DNA of 64,000 nucleotides, from positions 186,001-250,000 of the forward strand of contig NZ_BMVE01000010.1 of assembly GCF_014650555.1 (NCBI RefSeq). The letters are read 5' to 3'. The notes under the pieces are model-generated. The model saw nothing but the letters and a program-made list of their open reading frames with translations, searched no databases and had not been told where the DNA came from. A program made the position numbers and the translations under genes. The stretch comes from Streptomyces goshikiensis (GTDB lineage: Bacteria > Actinomycetota > Actinomycetes > Streptomycetales > Streptomycetaceae). Shown piece by piece: positions 15,435 through 23,970 of the stretch. How positions within the stretch are numbered: the first letter of the stretch is position 1; every line of letters begins with the position of its first letter.

Positions 15435-16691
15435 CTACCCGAGGCGGGCCGCGCGCAGTTGGAGGTAGCGCCGCTCCGGGACGCTGAGCGTCCGCGCCGC
15501 CGCCTCGGCGTACGCGGCGCGGGCCGCGACCGGGTCGCCCGCCCTCTCCAACAGGTGGGCGCGCACCGCGTACAGGCGGTGGTGCCCGGCCAGCCGGTCG
15601 TCCTCGCCCAGTACGGCCAGGAGCGCGAGGGCCCGCTCCGGCCCGTGCACCATGGCCACCGCGACGGCGTGGTTGAGGAGCTCCACCGGCCCCGGGACCA
15701 GCCGGATCAGCAGCTCGTACAGGGCGAGGATCTCCGCCCAGTCGGTCTCCCGCGCGCTCGGCGCCTCGTCGTGCACGGCGGCGATCGCGGCCCGCAGCTG
15801 GTACGGGCCCAGCCGGGTGTGGGTGAGAGCCTCGCTGATCAGCGCGACCCCCTCGGCGATGGCGGCGCGGTCCCAGAGGGCGCGGTCCTGGTCGGCGAGC
15901 GGGACCAGGCTGCCGTCGGCCCCGGTGCGGGCACCGCGCCGGGCGTCGGTGAGCAGCAGCAGTGCGAGCAGCCCGGCCACCTCACCGTCCTGCGGCAGCA
16001 GGGCGTGCACCGCGCGGGTGAGGCGGATCGCCTCGGCGGACAGTTCCACCCGCGTCAGGTCCGGCCCGGACGTCGCCGTGTACCCCTCGTTGAAGATCAG
16101 GTACAGCACCTGGAGCACATCCGCCAGGCGCCGGGCGCGTTCGCTGTCGGGCGGCAGCGCGAACGGCGCCCCGGAGGCCCTGATGTGCCGTTTCGCCCGG
16201 CTGATGCGCTGGGCGACGGTCGCCTCCGGCACCAGGAGCGCGCGGGCGATCTCCGCCGTGGTCAGGCCGCCGACCGCGCGGAGGGTCAGCGCGATCCGCG
16301 CGGGCGGCGAGAGCTCGGCCCGGCAGCAGAGGAACAGCAGCTTGAGCGTGTCGTCCTCGGCGGGGCCGCGGTCCTCGCCGGGCGGCGGCACCGTGAACGC
16401 GTCGCGGGGCGTCAGGCTGTGCTCGCGCGACTCCCGCCGCCTGCGCGCCTCGTCGGCCCGCAGCTGGTCCACGAGCCGCCGGGATGCGACCCGGATCAGC
16501 CATCCGCGCGGGTTCCGCGGCCGGCCCTGCCCGGGCCACTGCCCGGCGGCGGCGAGCAGCGCTTCCTGTACGGCGTCCTCGGCCGCGTCGAAGTGCCCGT
16601 AGCGGCGTACGACCGCGCCGAGGACCTGCGGCGTCAGCGCGCGCAGCAGGTCCTCGACGGGTACGGCCGGATCTCCGGCCCCGTCCGTCAC
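15435..16691 (-). CDS. ECF42-type RNA polymerase sigma factor with TPR extension
   Basis: The 418-residue protein has sigma region 2 (FDAAEDAVQEALLAA and RNPRGWLIRVASRRLVDQLR), region 4 (ALTLRAVGGLTTAEIARALLVPEATVAQRISRAKR) and a C-terminal extension of about 200 residues rich in helical pairs, the TPR-like domain typical of ECF group 42. This group is linked to DGPF/YCII genes, and one sits directly upstream with a GTGA 4-base overlap (start 16691, stop 16688). No anti-sigma gene is present; in ECF42 the extension is required for activity. The operon carries a promoter matching the ECF42 consensus, implying autoregulation. Confidence 0.93.
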   Translation of the reverse strand: MTDGAGDPAVPVEDLLRALTPQVLGAVVRRYGHFDAAEDAVQEALLAAAGQWPGQGRPRNPRGWLIRVASRRLVDQLRADEARRRRESREHSLTPRDAFTVPPPGEDRGPAEDDTLKLLFLCCRAELSPPARIALTLRAVGGLTTAEIARALLVPEATVAQRISRAKRHIRASGAPFALPPDSERARRLADVLQVLYLIFNEGYTATSGPDLTRVELSAEAIRLTRAVHALLPQDGEVAGLLALLLLTDARRGARTGADGSLVPLADQDRALWDRAAIAEGVALISEALTHTRLGPYQLRAAIAAVHDEAPSARETDWAEILALYELLIRLVPGPVELLNHAVAVAMVHGPERALALLAVLGEDDRLAGHHRLYAVRAHLLERAGDPVAARAAYAEAAARTLSVPERRYLQLRAARLG

Positions 16692-17104
16692 GCCTCGACC
16701 GTCGGGCCCTCGTCGATCGGCTGGACGACGACGGGATACGCCGGGGAGCCTTCCGGGACGGGGCACAGATAGGCCCGCGCGGCGATCTCGGCCGCTCGGG
16801 CGAAGTCCGCGACATCGACGATCCAGTAACCGGCGAGCACCTCCTTGGCCTCGCCGTAGGGGCCGTCGGACACCACCGGGGTCCCGTCGGCGTCCGCCGT
16901 CACCAGCCGTGCCAGCCGGGGCGAGGCCAGGCCCGCGGCGTCGACCAGCTCGCCCGCCTCGGCGAGGTCGTTGTTGATCGCCTCCATGTGCGCGTACATC
17001 GCCTTGAGGTCCGCCTCGGACCACGCGGTCCCGCCCTCGACGGCGGCCCCGCCCATGGCGGCGTAGTCCTCCTGCTTGCCGAGCACCATCAGCATGTACT
17101 TCAT
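16688..17104 (-). CDS. DGPF/YCII-domain protein, ECF42 partner
   Basis: A 138-residue protein beginning MKYMLMVLGKQEDYAAM and carrying the DGPY variant of the DGPF motif (VVSDGPYGEAKEVLAGYWIVDV) plus a C-terminal VVVQPID strand. DGPF proteins are small dimeric alpha-beta barrel proteins of unknown biochemical role, regularly encoded with, and controlled by, ECF42 sigma factors. The start has an AAGGAG site. The stop overlaps the sigma factor start by 4 bases, so both are translated in step. Confidence 0.92.
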   Translation of the reverse strand: MKYMLMVLGKQEDYAAMGGAAVEGGTAWSEADLKAMYAHMEAINNDLAEAGELVDAAGLASPRLARLVTADADGTPVVSDGPYGEAKEVLAGYWIVDVADFARAAEIAARAYLCPVPEGSPAYPVVVQPIDEGPTVEA

Positions 17105-17154
17105 GGTGTGCCACTCCTTCTGCCCGTGGCCCTTCGGGGCCGTTCACACGAGAC

Positions 17155-17181
17155 GTCGGAGGCCTCCCCCCATTCTCGACA
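17155..17181 (-). promoter_or_regulatory. candidate ECF42-dependent promoter of the DGPF-sigma operon
   Basis: Reading on the minus strand, TGTCGA (17181-17176) is followed after exactly 17 bases by CGAC (17158-17155), about 50 bases before the DGPF start. The described ECF42 promoter has TGTCGA at -35 and CGA/TC at -10. This fits autoregulation of the operon by its own sigma factor. Confidence 0.6.
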
Positions 17182-17233
17182 CGCCCCGGAGGGAAATCCC
17201 GCCGGGCGCGCCCGGCGCGCCCGGCGGCGGGGG

Positions 17234-18589
17234 TCAGGCGGTGGCGTCCGGGATCCAGGAGCCGTGGATCATGGCGGGGACGCGGCGCGGCAGGTGGATG
17301 GTGGCGACCGGCGGCACGGCCAGGTCGGTGGCGTCCAGGACCAGCAGCTTCGAGGCGTTCGCGTTCAGGTCGCTGACGACGGTCAGCAGGTACCCGGCGT
17401 CCTCGTCCGAGGCTCCCGCTCCCTCGGCGGGGACGAAGACGGCCTCGCTGGGCAGCTGTCCCGTACCGAAGGGGCGCAGCTGCCGGCCGCCGGTGGTGCG
17501 GTCGTACTTGACGAGCGCGTGGTTGCCGATGCCCAGGTCGTCGGGGAAGGAGAGCGCGTACTGGTAGCGGTGTTCGCGCCCGAGGAACTCCTCGTTGATG
17601 GTCGGGAACTCCACGGTGAGGTCGTCGGTCTGCTCCTCCTTGACGGACCCTGCCGCCAGGTCCACCGTCCAGCGGCGGCCGCGCGAACCGGAGTTGGGCT
17701 CGGCGCCGCGGTCCGGGGCCCCGACCCACCAGTTCCAGGAGCGCTGCCAGCCCTCGCGGCCCACGGAGGGGCCTTCGATGACGATCCGCCCGTACCGGTC
17801 CTCGTAGGCGTTGGCGAAGTGCATCCCGTAGCCCTGTCCGATCTCGAACCAGCGGATCTCGCGCGCCGCGCCGGCGCCGCGCGACATCACCCCGATCCGC
17901 GCCACCTGGTCCTCGCTCCAGCCGTACGGGATGCCCGAGTGCTCGGCGGGGTCGAAGGTCACCGAGCCCTCCAGGAACACGACGCAGTGCTCGGTGAGGG
18001 CGAAGTCGTGCTTGAGGGCGGCGCTCGCCCCGGGGACCTCCTGGCTCTCCAGTACCCGTCCGTCCGCGGAGGCCACGTGGTGGATCAGGAACGGCGGGAA
18101 GGGGGAGGAGGAGAAGAAGTGCAGTTCGCCGGTGACCGGGTCCTCCTTGGGGTGGGCGGTCATCGCCGAGGTCAGCTTCCCGTCGAAGTCGTACGCCCCC
18201 ACGGTCTCCAGATCGGCCGTCAGCTCGAACGGCAGGGCGGCCTCGCTGAGGGCGAGCAGCCGGCCGCCGTGCTCGATGACGTGGGTGCCGGCGGTGCTGG
18301 CGGTCAGATCGGGCCCCTTCTCCGTCATGTACGGGGCGCCGTCGAGGGCGGGGGTGTGGACCCAGCGGTTGCGGTACCACTCGGCACGGCCCTCCCGGAG
18401 CCGGATCCCGTGGACCATGCCGCTGCCCTTGAACCAGTGGGTGGGGGTGATGCCGGGCTTCGGGTTGTGGCTGTTGCGCAGGAGCCGGCCGGTCAGCTCG
18501 GGCGGCAGGGTGCCCTCGACGGTGAGGCCGGTGGCGGTGATCTCGTCGGCGACGGGGGCGTAGTGACCGGTCAGGTAGGGCTCGTTCAT
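17234..18589 (-). CDS. carotenoid cleavage oxygenase family protein
   Basis: The 451-residue protein fits the RPE65/lignostilbene dioxygenase family, a seven-bladed beta-propeller with a non-heme Fe(II) held by four histidines. Candidate ligands are in MTAHPKED, AALKHDFALTEH, QGYGMHFANAYED and the C-terminal IHGSWIP. The opening RLLRNSHNPKP matches the usual G-R-x-x-R-N-G-PNP motif. Enzymes of this family split carotenoids or stilbenes into aldehydes. The gene starts 26 bases after the MFS exporter stop on the same strand, behind GGAG, so both form an operon, perhaps under the TetR protein at 20251-20817. Confidence 0.93.
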   Translation of the reverse strand: MNEPYLTGHYAPVADEITATGLTVEGTLPPELTGRLLRNSHNPKPGITPTHWFKGSGMVHGIRLREGRAEWYRNRWVHTPALDGAPYMTEKGPDLTASTAGTHVIEHGGRLLALSEAALPFELTADLETVGAYDFDGKLTSAMTAHPKEDPVTGELHFFSSSPFPPFLIHHVASADGRVLESQEVPGASAALKHDFALTEHCVVFLEGSVTFDPAEHSGIPYGWSEDQVARIGVMSRGAGAAREIRWFEIGQGYGMHFANAYEDRYGRIVIEGPSVGREGWQRSWNWWVGAPDRGAEPNSGSRGRRWTVDLAAGSVKEEQTDDLTVEFPTINEEFLGREHRYQYALSFPDDLGIGNHALVKYDRTTGGRQLRPFGTGQLPSEAVFVPAEGAGASDEDAGYLLTVVSDLNANASKLLVLDATDLAVPPVATIHLPRRVPAMIHGSWIPDATA

Positions 18590-18615
18590 GATGGGACGCT
18601 CCTTCTGCGGTGTGA

Positions 18616-20148
18616 TCAAAGGGACTTGGTGGGGGAGGTGGGGGAGTGCGGCAGGGGGTCCGAGCCGGCGGTGTCCCGCTCGGGCCGCGGCGCGCCGCGG
18701 ACCAGGAGGCGGCTGAGGGCCGCCGCGGCCGCCAGGACGGCGGCGGAGGCGAGGAAGACGGTGCGGTATCCCTCGGTGAGGGCCGCGGTGTGCGGCAGTG
18801 CGGTGGCTCCGGCGGTACGGGCGGCGGCGAGCGTCCCCAGGACGGCGAGGCCGACCGAGCCGCCGATCTGGCGGGTGGTGTTGACCAGGCCGCTGGCCAG
18901 CCCCGCGTCCGCCGTCCGAACCCCGCTGACGGCGGCGCCCGTGAGCTGGACGAACGCCATGCCGAGGCCGAGGCCGATCAGGAGGATGGGGCCGAGCGCA
19001 TCGGTGAGGAAGGTGCCGTCGGCGGAGATCCGGGCGAGCCAGAGGAGTCCGGCGGCCTGGATCAGCAGGCCGGCGACGAGGGTGCGGTACGCACCGATGC
19101 GGCGGGTGAGGGCGGGCGCCAGCGACGATCCGATCATGTTGGCCGCCGCCAGCGGGAGTTGGGCGAGCCCGGCCTCCAGGGGGCTCGCCCCGAGCACCTG
19201 TTGCTGGTAGAGCGGCAGGAAGAAGAACAGGCCGACCCAGACCGAACCGAGCAGCGTCATGACGAGGTTGGCGGGGCCGACCGTGCCCTGCGAGAAGATC
19301 CCGAGCGGCAGCAGCGGGTCGGGGTGGCGCCGCTCGACGAACACGAACAGGGTGAGCAGGACGGCGGCGGCGCCGAAGGCGCCGAGGATCAGCGGGTCCG
19401 TCCAGCCGGAGCGGCCGGCGGCCGTGAGCCCGTACACGAGGGCCACGAGTGCGGTGGTGACGGTCAGCGCGCCGGCCAGGTCGAGCCGTGCCGGAGCCCG
19501 CTCGGCTTCCTCCAGACTGCCCGGGACGAGGCGCAGCGTAGCGAGGAGCACCACGGCCGCGCCGATGGCGGAGGCGTGGAACACCCAGGGCCAGCCCAGG
19601 GTTTGGGTCAGGATCCCGCCGAGCAGGACCCCCGCCGCGCCGCCCGCACCGGACACGGCGCCCCAGACGCCGAGGGCCCTGCCGCGGCCGGGCCCCGGCG
19701 GATGGAGCCGCATGACCAGGGAGAGGGCGGCGGGGGCGATGGCGGCGGCGCCGACCCCTTGGGCGGTACGGGCGGCGATGAGAGCCCAGGGGGTGCTCGC
19801 CAGCCCGGCGGCGAGCGCCGACACGGCGAAGAGGAGGAGACCGGCCAGCAGGACGCGCCGGCGGCCGAGGAGGTCGGCCGCCCGGCCGCCGAGCAGCAGG
19901 AGGGCTCCGAAGGCGAGCCCGTAGGAGTTGACGACCCAGGACATGCCCGCGTCGGACAGTCCGACCCCGTCGCGTACGGAGGGAAGGGCGACGTTCACGA
20001 TCGAGGTGCTGAGCGCGACGGCGAACTGCGCGGAGGCGAGCACCGCGAGGACCGCCGCGGGCCGGGCGACCGCTCGGGGGCGGGTGGCCTGCTCGTGGGC
20101 GGGCTGCTCGTGAGCGGCCTGCTCGTGGGCGGGCGGTGTGCTGGACAT
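18616..20148 (-). CDS. DHA2-family MFS drug exporter (14 TM)
   Basis: This 510-residue transporter starts after GAGGAG. It has the DHA2 layout of about 14 membrane helices, with the motif A loop GGRAADLLGRRR, motif C-like GAVSGAGGAAGVLLGGIL and an ending LLVRGAPRPE. The first 25 residues are a soluble tail with AHEQ repeated four times. Exporters of this type expel antibiotics or dyes by proton antiport. It is preceded by its own operator region and the TetR gene and followed by a carotenoid-oxygenase gene. The exporter may remove a toxic substrate or product that also induces the repressor. Confidence 0.92.
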   Translation of the reverse strand: MSSTPPAHEQAAHEQPAHEQATRPRAVARPAAVLAVLASAQFAVALSTSIVNVALPSVRDGVGLSDAGMSWVVNSYGLAFGALLLLGGRAADLLGRRRVLLAGLLLFAVSALAAGLASTPWALIAARTAQGVGAAAIAPAALSLVMRLHPPGPGRGRALGVWGAVSGAGGAAGVLLGGILTQTLGWPWVFHASAIGAAVVLLATLRLVPGSLEEAERAPARLDLAGALTVTTALVALVYGLTAAGRSGWTDPLILGAFGAAAVLLTLFVFVERRHPDPLLPLGIFSQGTVGPANLVMTLLGSVWVGLFFFLPLYQQQVLGASPLEAGLAQLPLAAANMIGSSLAPALTRRIGAYRTLVAGLLIQAAGLLWLARISADGTFLTDALGPILLIGLGLGMAFVQLTGAAVSGVRTADAGLASGLVNTTRQIGGSVGLAVLGTLAAARTAGATALPHTAALTEGYRTVFLASAAVLAAAAALSRLLVRGAPRPERDTAGSDPLPHSPTSPTKSL

Positions 20149-20163
20149 CGGTGCTCCTCTGTG

Positions 20164-20179
20164 TGTGGTTGACCACTCA
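20164..20179. promoter_or_regulatory. TetR operator candidate before the MFS exporter gene
   Basis: GTGGT (20164-20168), two bases, then ACCAC (20171-20175) form a short palindrome. The 9 bases ACCACTCAC (20171-20179) recur exactly at 20829-20837 in front of the TetR gene, in the same orientation. Shared sites of this kind point to control of both promoters by the TetR protein. Confidence 0.55.
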
Positions 20180-20250
20180 CTCTTTTGCCCAAAAGGAAGG
20201 CGGTCCGCGGTCCGGGGTGCCCGGCCGACGTCCGCCGTCCCCGTCAGTCG

Positions 20251-20817
20251 TCAGTAGTGCCGGACCCCTGCCGAGAGGGTCCGTGACCAGGGTGCGTCCA
20301 CGTCCTGCACGTCGAGCGAGACCAGCAGGTGGCAGAGCATGCCGGTCGCGAAGAACCGCTGGATCTCGCTCTCCGCGGCGCCCGACGCGCCGCGCACGTA
20401 CTCCACCATGCGGGCGTATCCGGTCCGTACGGCCTCGCGCACGGCGGCCTCGGACACGGCCGCCGCCTGGGCGTGGGTCAGGACGAGGAGCAGGTCCTTG
20501 TCCGCGATCAGGCGGGCGTACGTGTCGCCCATGGCGTACAGCACGGCCTCCGGGGCGCTGCCCCGCGACTGGGCGGCGCCCTCTTCGAGGCTGGCCCGGA
20601 CCCGGGAGAAGCAGTGCTCCACCACCGCGGTGAAGAGCGCCTCCTTGTTCGGGAACAGCCGGTAGACGTACGACTGGGAGATGCCGGCGGCCTTGGCCAC
20701 CTCCGTGGTCGTCGTGCCGAAGTAGCCGCGAGCCGCGAAGGCGCCGATGGCCGTCCGCAGGACGGTCTCGCGGCGCTCCTCGGCCGAGGAGAGTTGTCGT
20801 CGTCGTTCCGTGTTCAT
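20251..20817 (-). CDS. TetR-family repressor of the exporter/oxygenase operon
   Basis: A 188-residue TetR regulator. The N-terminal DNA-binding domain has RRETVLRTAIGAFAARGYFG and the helix-turn-helix TTTEVAKAAGISQSYVYRLFPNKEALF. The remaining all-helical part is the ligand-binding and dimer domain. No ribosome site precedes ATG 20817. Instead a promoter with TTGACA and TTTATT spaced 17 bases would start RNA at about the A of this ATG, suggesting a leaderless message. The repressor lies upstream of the MFS gene on the same strand with a gap of 102 bases and shares an operator motif with it. Confidence 0.92.
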   Translation of the reverse strand: MNTERRRQLSSAEERRETVLRTAIGAFAARGYFGTTTTEVAKAAGISQSYVYRLFPNKEALFTAVVEHCFSRVRASLEEGAAQSRGSAPEAVLYAMGDTYARLIADKDLLLVLTHAQAAAVSEAAVREAVRTGYARMVEYVRGASGAAESEIQRFFATGMLCHLLVSLDVQDVDAPWSRTLSAGVRHY

Positions 20818-20852
20818 GTGAGTAATAAACCACTCACACTTCTCGGTGTCAA
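20818..20852 (-). promoter_or_regulatory. near-consensus promoter and overlapping operator of the TetR gene
   Basis: On the minus strand TTGACA (20852-20847) and TTTATT (20829-20824) are separated by 17 bases. GTGAGT (20818-20823) and ACTCAC (20832-20837) form a perfect inverted repeat that covers the -10 box. The predicted transcription start coincides with the ATG at 20817, so binding by TetR would block its own promoter and the transcript would be leaderless. Confidence 0.65.
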
Positions 20853-20880
20853 CGCACGCCGCTGCCCGTCAAGGGCTCGC

Positions 20881-21363
20881 TCAGGGGAAGAGCTTGAACG
20901 TCACGTCCTTGGGCACGGGGGCCGGCGCCGCGTCGGTGTAGAGGAGCCGGATCGTCGTGAACCGCTGGACGTCGGGGTGGTCGGGCCAGGGCTTCGGGTT
21001 GCTGAGGGTCACGGTGACCGGGTACGGGTGGAAGCGGCCGGCCGCGCAGTACGGGCGGCAGTCGTTCACCAGGTTGGTCCCGGTGGCCGTCGCGTTCTTC
21101 GATCCCCACTTCTCCCACTGGAGCCGGACGAGACGGCTGTTGCCGTCACCGCAGGCCAGCAGGTACTCCTCGGGCTGTATGTGGGCCTTGGAGAAGCAGT
21201 CGAGTACCACGACCGGATCCGGCTCCGGGGCGACCCGGGTCTGCGCGGAGGCGGGTATGGTGCCCGCCGCCAAGGCCGCGGCCGCGCAGAGCAGGAACGC
21301 AGTGCGGGCCCTGGGCCGGGATCGGAGTGGGGGAGCGAATGCGCCGTCTCCTGCAGCGTCCAT
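20881..21363 (-). CDS. secreted protein with conserved cysteines, unknown function
   Basis: ATG 21363 follows GGAGG; the open frame extends far upstream without any ribosome site. The 160-residue precursor has a long basic N-terminus and a hydrophobic core (FLLCAAAALAAGTIPASAQ) ending near residue 41, a clear signal peptide. The mature part of about 120 residues contains DCFSKAHI, LLACGDGNSRL and NDCRPYCAAG, so four cysteines that may pair outside the cell, and a strand YPVTVTLSNPKPW. Similar small exported proteins are common in Streptomyces without known role. It is transcribed away from the TetR gene at 21573. Confidence 0.75.
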   Translation of the reverse strand: MDAAGDGAFAPPLRSRPRARTAFLLCAAAALAAGTIPASAQTRVAPEPDPVVVLDCFSKAHIQPEEYLLACGDGNSRLVRLQWEKWGSKNATATGTNLVNDCRPYCAAGRFHPYPVTVTLSNPKPWPDHPDVQRFTTIRLLYTDAAPAPVPKDVTFKLFP

Positions 21364-21532
21364 GAGACCTCCTCGTGCGGTCCGTCCCGCCGTCGGGGCG
21401 GCGATCATGCCCAGCTTCCCCCATCCGGCCGTACCCCGCACCCGCTGAGCCGACGGAGCCCGTGTGGCACGGGCCGCGGCCGGTCTTCGCCCTGCCCTCG
21501 TCCGGCCCTTGCCCGAGGGCGGATCGGCCGCT

Positions 21533-21558
21533 TTAATAAATGAACAGGCAGTTATTAA
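21533..21558. promoter_or_regulatory. AT-rich inverted repeat operator before TetR/SDR genes
   Basis: TTAATAA (21533-21539) and TTATTAA (21552-21558) are perfect 7-base arms around 12 bases, ending 14 bases before ATG 21573. It is the obvious site for autoregulation by the TetR protein that follows. It also argues against ATG 21540 as the start, since that codon lies inside the palindrome. Confidence 0.6.
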
Positions 21559-21572
21559 TTGATGAGGGAGTG

Positions 21573-22184
21573 ATGGCCGTGGTCGGACGTCCGCGAGGGG
21601 TCGAGGACGCGGTGATCCTGCGGGCGGCGACCGAGGTGCTCGGGCGGGTCGGCCCCTCGGGTCTGACCCTCGCTGCGGTCGCCCGGGAGGTCGGCCTGGT
21701 ACCCGGCACCCTCGTACAGCGCTTCGGTTCCAAGCGGGGCCTGATCCTGGCCCTCGCCGACCAGTCCGTGAAGGACGCGGACGCGCTGCCCGATCGGGTG
21801 CGCGGGGAAGACGAAGCCGCGCTCGGGGCGCTCGCGGCCCTGTTGACCGAGTGGACGGCCCCGCTCGACGCACCGGAGACCTTCGCCAACCACCTGGCCG
21901 CCCTGTGCGCGGACCTCACGGACCCGGAGCTCCACGCGCGGGCCCTCGACGTCCACCGGGCCCAGCGCCGGGCGATCGAGCGGCTGCTCGCGGAGGCCGC
22001 CGCCGGGGGTGAACTGCGCGCCGGGGCGGACGTCGCCTCGCTCGCCGCGACGGTGCAGGCCGTCGCCGCCGGGGCGGGCCTGAACTGGGCCCTGGACCGC
22101 CGGGGCACCCTCGCCGAGCGGGTCCGGCAGGAGCTCGACGCCGTACTGGGCCCCCACACCGCGGCCGGTGACCGAAACGCGTGA
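21573..22184 (+). CDS. TetR-family regulator
   Basis: The 203-residue protein has a TetR DNA-binding domain (RGVEDAVILRAATEVLG, then LTLAAVAREVGLVPGTLVQRFGSKRGLI) and a helical effector domain ending in a LNWALDRRGTLAERVRQELDAVL stretch, here referred to by its first motif LNWALDR. ATG 21573 has GAGGGAG just ahead; the alternative ATG 21540 would place the operator palindrome in coding DNA. The stop is 58 bases before the SDR gene, so both are probably one transcript, with the SDR product as the likely controlled enzyme. Confidence 0.9.
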   Translation: MAVVGRPRGVEDAVILRAATEVLGRVGPSGLTLAAVAREVGLVPGTLVQRFGSKRGLILALADQSVKDADALPDRVRGEDEAALGALAALLTEWTAPLDAPETFANHLAALCADLTDPELHARALDVHRAQRRAIERLLAEAAAGGELRAGADVASLAATVQAVAAGAGLNWALDRRGTLAERVRQELDAVLGPHTAAGDRNA

Positions 22185-22242
22185 CCGCCCGAAGGCGGCC
22201 GCGAACGAGAACGCGAACCAGAACGAGGACGAGGGCACGCAC

Positions 22243-23154
22243 ATGACGATCGGCACACCCCCACTCGCCGGCAAGGTCGCGCTGGTCGCCGGCGGTACCC
22301 GGGGCGGCGGCCGCGGCATCGCCGTCCAGCTCGGCGCCGCCGGCGCGACCGTGTACGTCACCGGCCGCAGCAGCGCGGCCGGGCGCTCCGACCTGGACCG
22401 CCCGGAGACCATCGAGGAGACCGCCGCGCGGGTGACCGAGGCCGGCGGGCTCGGCATCCCCGTCCGCACCGACCACGGCGACCCGGCGGACGTCCGGGCC
22501 CTGACCGAGCGGATCGCGGCCGAGCAGGACGGGCGGCTCGACGTCCTCGTCAACTCCGTGTGGGGCGGCGACCCGCTCACCGACTGGGAACACCCGCTGT
22601 GGGAACAGGACCTGGAACAGGGCCTGCGCCTGCTGCGGCAGGCCGTGGAGACCCACGTCATCACCAGCCGGTACGCGCTCCCGCTGATGGTCGCCCGGGG
22701 GAGCGGTCTGGTGGTCGAGGTCACCGACGGGAACACGGCCCGCTACCGGGGCTCGTTCTTCTACGACCTGGCGAAGTCCGCGGTGATCCGGCTCGCCGTC
22801 GCCCAGGCCGCCGAGCTGAAGCCGCACGGCGTCACCGCCGTGGCCCTCACCCCGGGGTTCCTGCGCTCCGAGGCCGTGCTGGAGCACTTCGGCGTCACCG
22901 AGGCCACCTGGCGTGACGGCGCGGCCAAGGACCCCGACTTCGCCCACTCCGAAAGCCCCGCCTACCTGGGCCGCGCCGTCGCCGCGCTGGCCGCTGACCC
23001 GGACGTCATCGCCAAAACCGGCCGCGCGCTGGCGACGTGGGACCTCTACGAGGAGTACGGATTCACCGACACCGACGGGAGCCGGCCCGATTTCGCCGCC
23101 CACTGGGCCGAGCACCTCGTGGAGCGGTACGGGCCGCTGGGCGATCCGCTGTAA
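22243..23154 (+). CDS. short-chain dehydrogenase/reductase, DHRS1-like
   Basis: A 303-residue SDR. The cofactor motif is unusual, AGGTRGGGRGIAV in place of TGxxxGIG, and the NNAG motif is replaced by NSVWGGDP. The catalytic Tyr-Lys pair is kept as YDLAK. This combination, with the RYRGSFFYDLAKSAVIRLA block, resembles DHRS1-type SDRs. The chosen ATG 22243 follows GAGGGC; a GTG at 22168 inside the TetR gene would add 25 Asn/Glu-rich residues. Probably NADPH-dependent; the substrate is unknown. It is likely co-transcribed with the TetR gene, whose operator precedes both. Confidence 0.9.
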   Translation: MTIGTPPLAGKVALVAGGTRGGGRGIAVQLGAAGATVYVTGRSSAAGRSDLDRPETIEETAARVTEAGGLGIPVRTDHGDPADVRALTERIAAEQDGRLDVLVNSVWGGDPLTDWEHPLWEQDLEQGLRLLRQAVETHVITSRYALPLMVARGSGLVVEVTDGNTARYRGSFFYDLAKSAVIRLAVAQAAELKPHGVTAVALTPGFLRSEAVLEHFGVTEATWRDGAAKDPDFAHSESPAYLGRAVAALAADPDVIAKTGRALATWDLYEEYGFTDTDGSRPDFAAHWAEHLVERYGPLGDPL

Positions 23155-23188
23155 GCGCTCCATCGAGCGGGAGTGGGAGAATGGCGCC

Positions 23189-23917
23189 ATGTGCGGCCGA
23201 TATGCCTCTTCCCGAGCCCCGGGCGACCTCGCGGACCTGTTCCGGGCCCAGTGGGACAGCAGCGAGACCCTGGCCGCGAGCTGGAACGTCGCCCCGACGG
23301 ACCCGGTGTGGGCCGTCACCGAGCGCCCCGACCACGACAGCGGCGAGGTGGAGCGCCGACTGCGCCCGGTGCGGTGGGGTCTGGTGCCGTCGTGGGCGAA
23401 GGATCCGGGCGTCGGCTCCCGCATGATCAACGCCCGCGTGGAGACGGTGCACGAGAAGCCGGCGTACCGCCGGGCGTTCGCCAAACGCCGCTGCCTGCTG
23501 CCGGCGGACGGCTTCTACGAGTGGGTGCCGGTCCCCGCCACCGACACGGCCAAGGCCTACAAGCAGCCGTACTTCATCACCCCCGAGGACGGCGCGGTGA
23601 TGGCGATGGCAGGCCTGTACGAGTTCTGGCGCGACCCGGCCGTACCGGAGGCGGACGCCCCCGAGGCATGGCTGGTCACGGCCACGATCATCACCACCGA
23701 GGCCACCGACGAGGCCGGCCGGATCCACCCCCGGATGCCCCTCGCCCTGCACCCGGACGACTTCGAGGCCTGGCTCGACCCCGCCCACCAGGACACCCAC
23801 GACCTGCGCGCGCTGCTGCACACCCCCGCGGACGGCCGCCTGCGGGCGACCGCGGTGTCGACGGCGGTCAACAGCGTCCGCAACAACGGCCCCCAACTCC
23901 TGGACCCCGCCGCCTAG
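23189..23917 (+). CDS. SRAP-domain DNA-protein crosslink peptidase (YedK/HMCES family)
   Basis: The 242-residue protein starts MCGRYASS; Cys2, exposed after Met removal, forms the thiazolidine link to abasic sites in single-stranded DNA. Other family motifs are WNVAPTD, RWGLVPSWAKD, INARVETV, RCLLPADGFYEW, MAGLYEFW, TIITTEA and HPRMPLAL with the catalytic His. SRAP proteins shield abasic sites and can reverse the crosslink. The TAG stop codon is part of a CTAG that also forms the left flank of the adjacent IS-derived element, so the element abuts but does not disrupt this gene. Confidence 0.95.
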   Translation: MCGRYASSRAPGDLADLFRAQWDSSETLAASWNVAPTDPVWAVTERPDHDSGEVERRLRPVRWGLVPSWAKDPGVGSRMINARVETVHEKPAYRRAFAKRRCLLPADGFYEWVPVPATDTAKAYKQPYFITPEDGAVMAMAGLYEFWRDPAVPEADAPEAWLVTATIITTEATDEAGRIHPRMPLALHPDDFEAWLDPAHQDTHDLRALLHTPADGRLRATAVSTAVNSVRNNGPQLLDPAA

Positions 23918-23970
23918 GACGTGTCCGGCCGATCATGAGACCGCTTCATGTCCGGGTTGTTGCTGTGGAC

